Source of the DNA: Paratrimastix pyriformis
Lineage: Eukaryota > Preaxostyla > Paratrimastigidae
DNA: 64,000 nucleotides
Direction: 5' to 3'
Assembly: GCA_027972325.1 (NCBI GenBank)
Contig: JAPMOS010000171.1
Location: 1-64,000 of the forward strand
Part shown: positions 61,656 to 64,000 of the stretch, one piece after another
Numbering within the stretch: the stretch's first letter is position 1
How the letters are laid out: each line of letters begins with the position of its first letter
Translations under genes and position numbers: made by a program
The notes under the pieces: model-generated
What the model saw: only the letters and a program-made list of their open reading frames with translations
What the model was told of the DNA's origin: nothing
The model's database searches: none

Positions 61656-62485
61656 CTTTACATGTTAATCAACTGCTATCACTCGTTCACTATTTCATTG
61701 AGTTAGCCCCAGTAGCTCATTGAATTATCATCTTAAAACACTCAGAGCTCAAATGATGAAACGCTGTTTTTATCTCTTTGAAATAGAAGGTAAATCTGAT
61801 TGATTTCTCTTTCAATTCATGTCAAAGCTGAGTAAATTTTCGCTTTAAAGGGCTCGGTGCTGAAATCAAATTTCATATTGTTTTATCATTTTGTCATACT
61901 TTTCCATTTTCTTAGAATCAATTATTTGAGCTGATTCAATCAAAAGAATGCATCATTTACTTAAGATTGATGCATTATTTAATGATCACTTTTGAAAAGC
62001 ACTTTTGTCACAATTTTATTTTGAATGAAGAGATAAGCTGTTTCTGATTGAATTCTCTTTCGTTTGATGCTTAAGATGATTGAATTGTTTGATTTGACAA
62101 AATGGCAAAATAATTTCTGGGACAAAAATGGAAAAAATTGAAAATGCATGGAGAATTCGCTTTTTGCCTCTAATTTCGTTTGTAGCTCGAATGAATTGAT
62201 GCTTAAATCATTCCAAGCTGATTAAAATAAAATGCTCGTTTTACTTAAAAACATTGAGAAAAAGATTTTGCTCTGAAGAAATCGATTTTGCCTCAAATAA
62301 CGTTTGTAGCTCAAGAAAATTAATGCTTAAATCATTCAAAGCTGATAAAATCAAATGCTCCTTTTCGATAAAATATAATGAGAAAAGATTTTGTTCTGAA
62401 GAAATCGATTTTGCCTCAAATAACAACGCAAGCGTGAAAAATTGTGTGAAAATCGATTGTCTCAGAACTCTCCTTTATAACTACT
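61619..62485 (+). repeat. Polinton-type terminal repeat, copy R2 (right end of element 2)
   Basis: This is the partner of 43604-44493. Here the repeat ends in TTATAACTACT at 62485, and the next bases (CTCATCCGACCCC) begin GC-richer DNA, so this is the element/host junction. It carries the same ~117-bp internal tandem repeat. Copies differ by short indels, mainly in A- and T-runs. Confidence 0.75.
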
Positions 62486-63239
62486 CTCATCCGACCCCTC
62501 GCAATGGTATTTCTCGCATGCAGCGCTGGGTGAAGCGCCCGTGAAAACGAGCGGCGGCGTTCGAAATCGAACACAAAACTGCAGCCACAGTACTGCATTT
62601 CACCAGCCATGTCGTCGGGTGTGAAATCAGGACCCAAGTTCAAACCAGCACGTTCAAAGCTGCAAGCCGTCTGTATAAAAAACGGTAATGTTTGTTCTTT
62701 CTTCGTGCTGGTTTTGTTTGTTTTCGTTCATTTGAGAACAAGGAACAGAGTTTTTCCACGTCTGTCTCTTCTGGAAGAGCAAATACCAGGAATCAACACA
62801 GACCCGAGAGGGGTTGGTGGGGAGGCCGGGGCCTCCGATCATTCTCCAATCACCTCACAAGACCCAGCGGGTCACAAGTCCGTTTCAGCCGGCAAACGAC
62901 GAACAAGCACGAGGATAACAACCGCGGGGGGAACCCCGAAGAACCCCGAGTGCCAACTGATACATGAGCGGGAGGTCGCGATAATGCACCACCGAAGTGG
63001 CGCGGAAGCGAGTGCGCGTGAGTCAAAGGGCACCGCCCACCGTTCCCAAGCAGAGCGCAGATCTTTTCAGAGCTCGTTGAAGCTTGAAAGCGACATTGTC
63101 AAAACAGATGAGGTCGATCATCCAACCCCCGCTCCCGAGGACAATAATGATGCAGTTTTCTTTGACTTCAGAGTTCCCAATAAGCTATGAAAAATGAGTC
63201 CGAGAGGACCGAGAAAATAGAGAACTCCGGGATAAAGGA
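62486..63239 (+). other. GC-richer flank with a possible host ORF (62609-63190)
   Basis: A 193-codon frame begins MSSGVKSGPKFKPARSKLQA at 62609 and ends NDAVFFDFRVPNKL. The sequence around ACG/GTAATG (62684) and the T-rich stretch after it look like a possible 5' splice site and intron up to TTCTGGAAG (62783), but the frame is open through it. No domain is seen. The composition (Ser/Arg/Lys-rich) allows a nuclear protein. Weak call. Confidence 0.3.
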
Positions 63240-64000
63240 TTGCGTTGCGATTTGCTTAGTGCGCAAAAGGACGAGTCGACTGCCGGCACTGACATGACAT
63301 GTCAAATTCTTTTGATAAAATTTTGGATGTCAGTGCCGTTTTGCGTGCTTGCTGTGCAAGTGTTCACTCTTTCTTGGTTTGGGTTTGTTTGGGGCTATCC
63401 CACGAAGGCTGTCCCTCGTTCTCCGAACTCGTGAAGGAGAATGATGTTTTCTTTGGGTGGGCCTGCGCTTGCCCATGACCATCACCCCAACAGTGGGACC
63501 CTTGTGTGATTTCAACGCGTATCTGCTCGTTTGCATGCCGCGGGTTTTCTCATGAGGGCGCTCCGTTGGATGTCCGGATGCCCCTCTGCCTCGGTGTGTA
63601 CGTTGACTCACCAACACCGTGACGATGGCATGCATGCACCGCTGGTTTTTTCATGAGGGCGATCCGTTGTATGTCCGGATGCTGTGCCCGTGGGTACACC
63701 AACACCGAGAAAATTGGTGCTATGTACTTGAGGGCTTGCACGTGTTCATGCCCTGGTATGTTCATGGGGTGTCTGTCTGTTCATCACCCGCACTGCTCCC
63801 CGATGTTCTCTTATGAGTCTATGCTCGGGCGCCCTTCTGCCCCGGTGTGTTTGTGGACTCCGAGCACCGAGGCAGGATAGCTTACACCCCCAACGGGGTA
63901 TATATCGACAGGGGTATGTTTACCCACCACATGCCTCCGCGGCCACAGTGAAGGGCGGTGCCACGCGGTGTGTCTTTACACTCATCAGCCAGTGCGACAC
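63240..64000. repeat. Flank with small inverted repeat and imperfect ~110-bp tandem repeats
   Basis: CGGCACTGACAT (63284) is inverted as ATGTCAGTGCCG (about 63327), a small hairpin. From about 63550 to 63880, TCATGAGGGCGxTCCGTTGxATGTCCGGATGC recurs at a spacing of ~100 bp, with GCCxCGGTGTGT xxGTxGACTC following two of the copies. No gene is supported. Confidence 0.4.

Noticed and set aside
62609-63190. Confident host gene with intron in the right flank
   Set aside because: Splice-like sites are visible but the frame is open without splicing and no domain supports it; kept only as a weak note.
63550-63880. CRISPR-like spaced repeats
   Set aside because: Repeats are imperfect, few, contiguous with diverged sequence and in eukaryotic context.

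Overview
The window reads as eukaryotic, most likely a unicellular protist. There is no operon structure and no tRNA or rRNA was seen. It is a dense graveyard of integrated DNA viruses and retrotransposons nested in one another. Nearly every long reading frame belongs to a mobile element, and most carry frameshifts. Base composition is a mosaic: GC-rich host and retroelement DNA, a moderately GC-rich viral element (about 10.5-21 kb) and a strongly AT-rich viral element (about 40-62.5 kb).

Layout. 1-3683: GC-rich flank with a protease-like gene end, a tandem MITE-like array, and a Pro/Glu-rich ORF split by a 5'-truncated LINE (LINE-A, 12-bp target duplication). 3684-10480: DIRS-1, with inverted terminal repeats, an internal complementary region, gag, RT-RNase H and tyrosine recombinase (YR). 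10481-21050: viral element 1, with a packaging ATPase on the minus strand (broken by DIRS-1 and by the RLE-type LINE-D), a C2H2-finger protein, two coiled-coil-like proteins, a long S74 fibre with one in-frame TAG, a conserved downstream protein, an unknown protein and a truncated YR integrase. 21051-22950: a DIRS fragment and a retroposon tail, both on the minus strand. 22951-30233 and 30999-40070: LINE-B and LINE-C, two copies of one large LINE family on the minus strand. 40071-62485: AT-rich Polinton/Maverick-type material (element 2), with a fibre gene, a possible ssDNA-binding protein, a VLTF3-like factor, a GIY-YIG nuclease, a protein-primed DNA polymerase B, an RVE integrase and two copies of a terminal repeat. 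It is broken by DIRS-2 (44722-51382) and by a doubled retroposon (57957-60419). 62486-64000: GC-richer flank with local repeats.

Main biology. (i) The LINE-B/C family appears to encode a ubiquitin-specific protease (peptidase C19) domain upstream of its APE endonuclease, RT and RNase H. The Cys box, both CxxC zinc pairs and the His/Asn-Asp box are visible in two diverged copies. (ii) Elements 1 and 2 share a homologous S74 fibre and the next gene in the same order, yet one carries a YR integrase and the other an RVE integrase. (iii) Several insertions can be undone by eye: removing DIRS-2 restores the conserved virion gene, and removing the retroposon restores the integrase start. No major capsid protein gene was recognised in the window.
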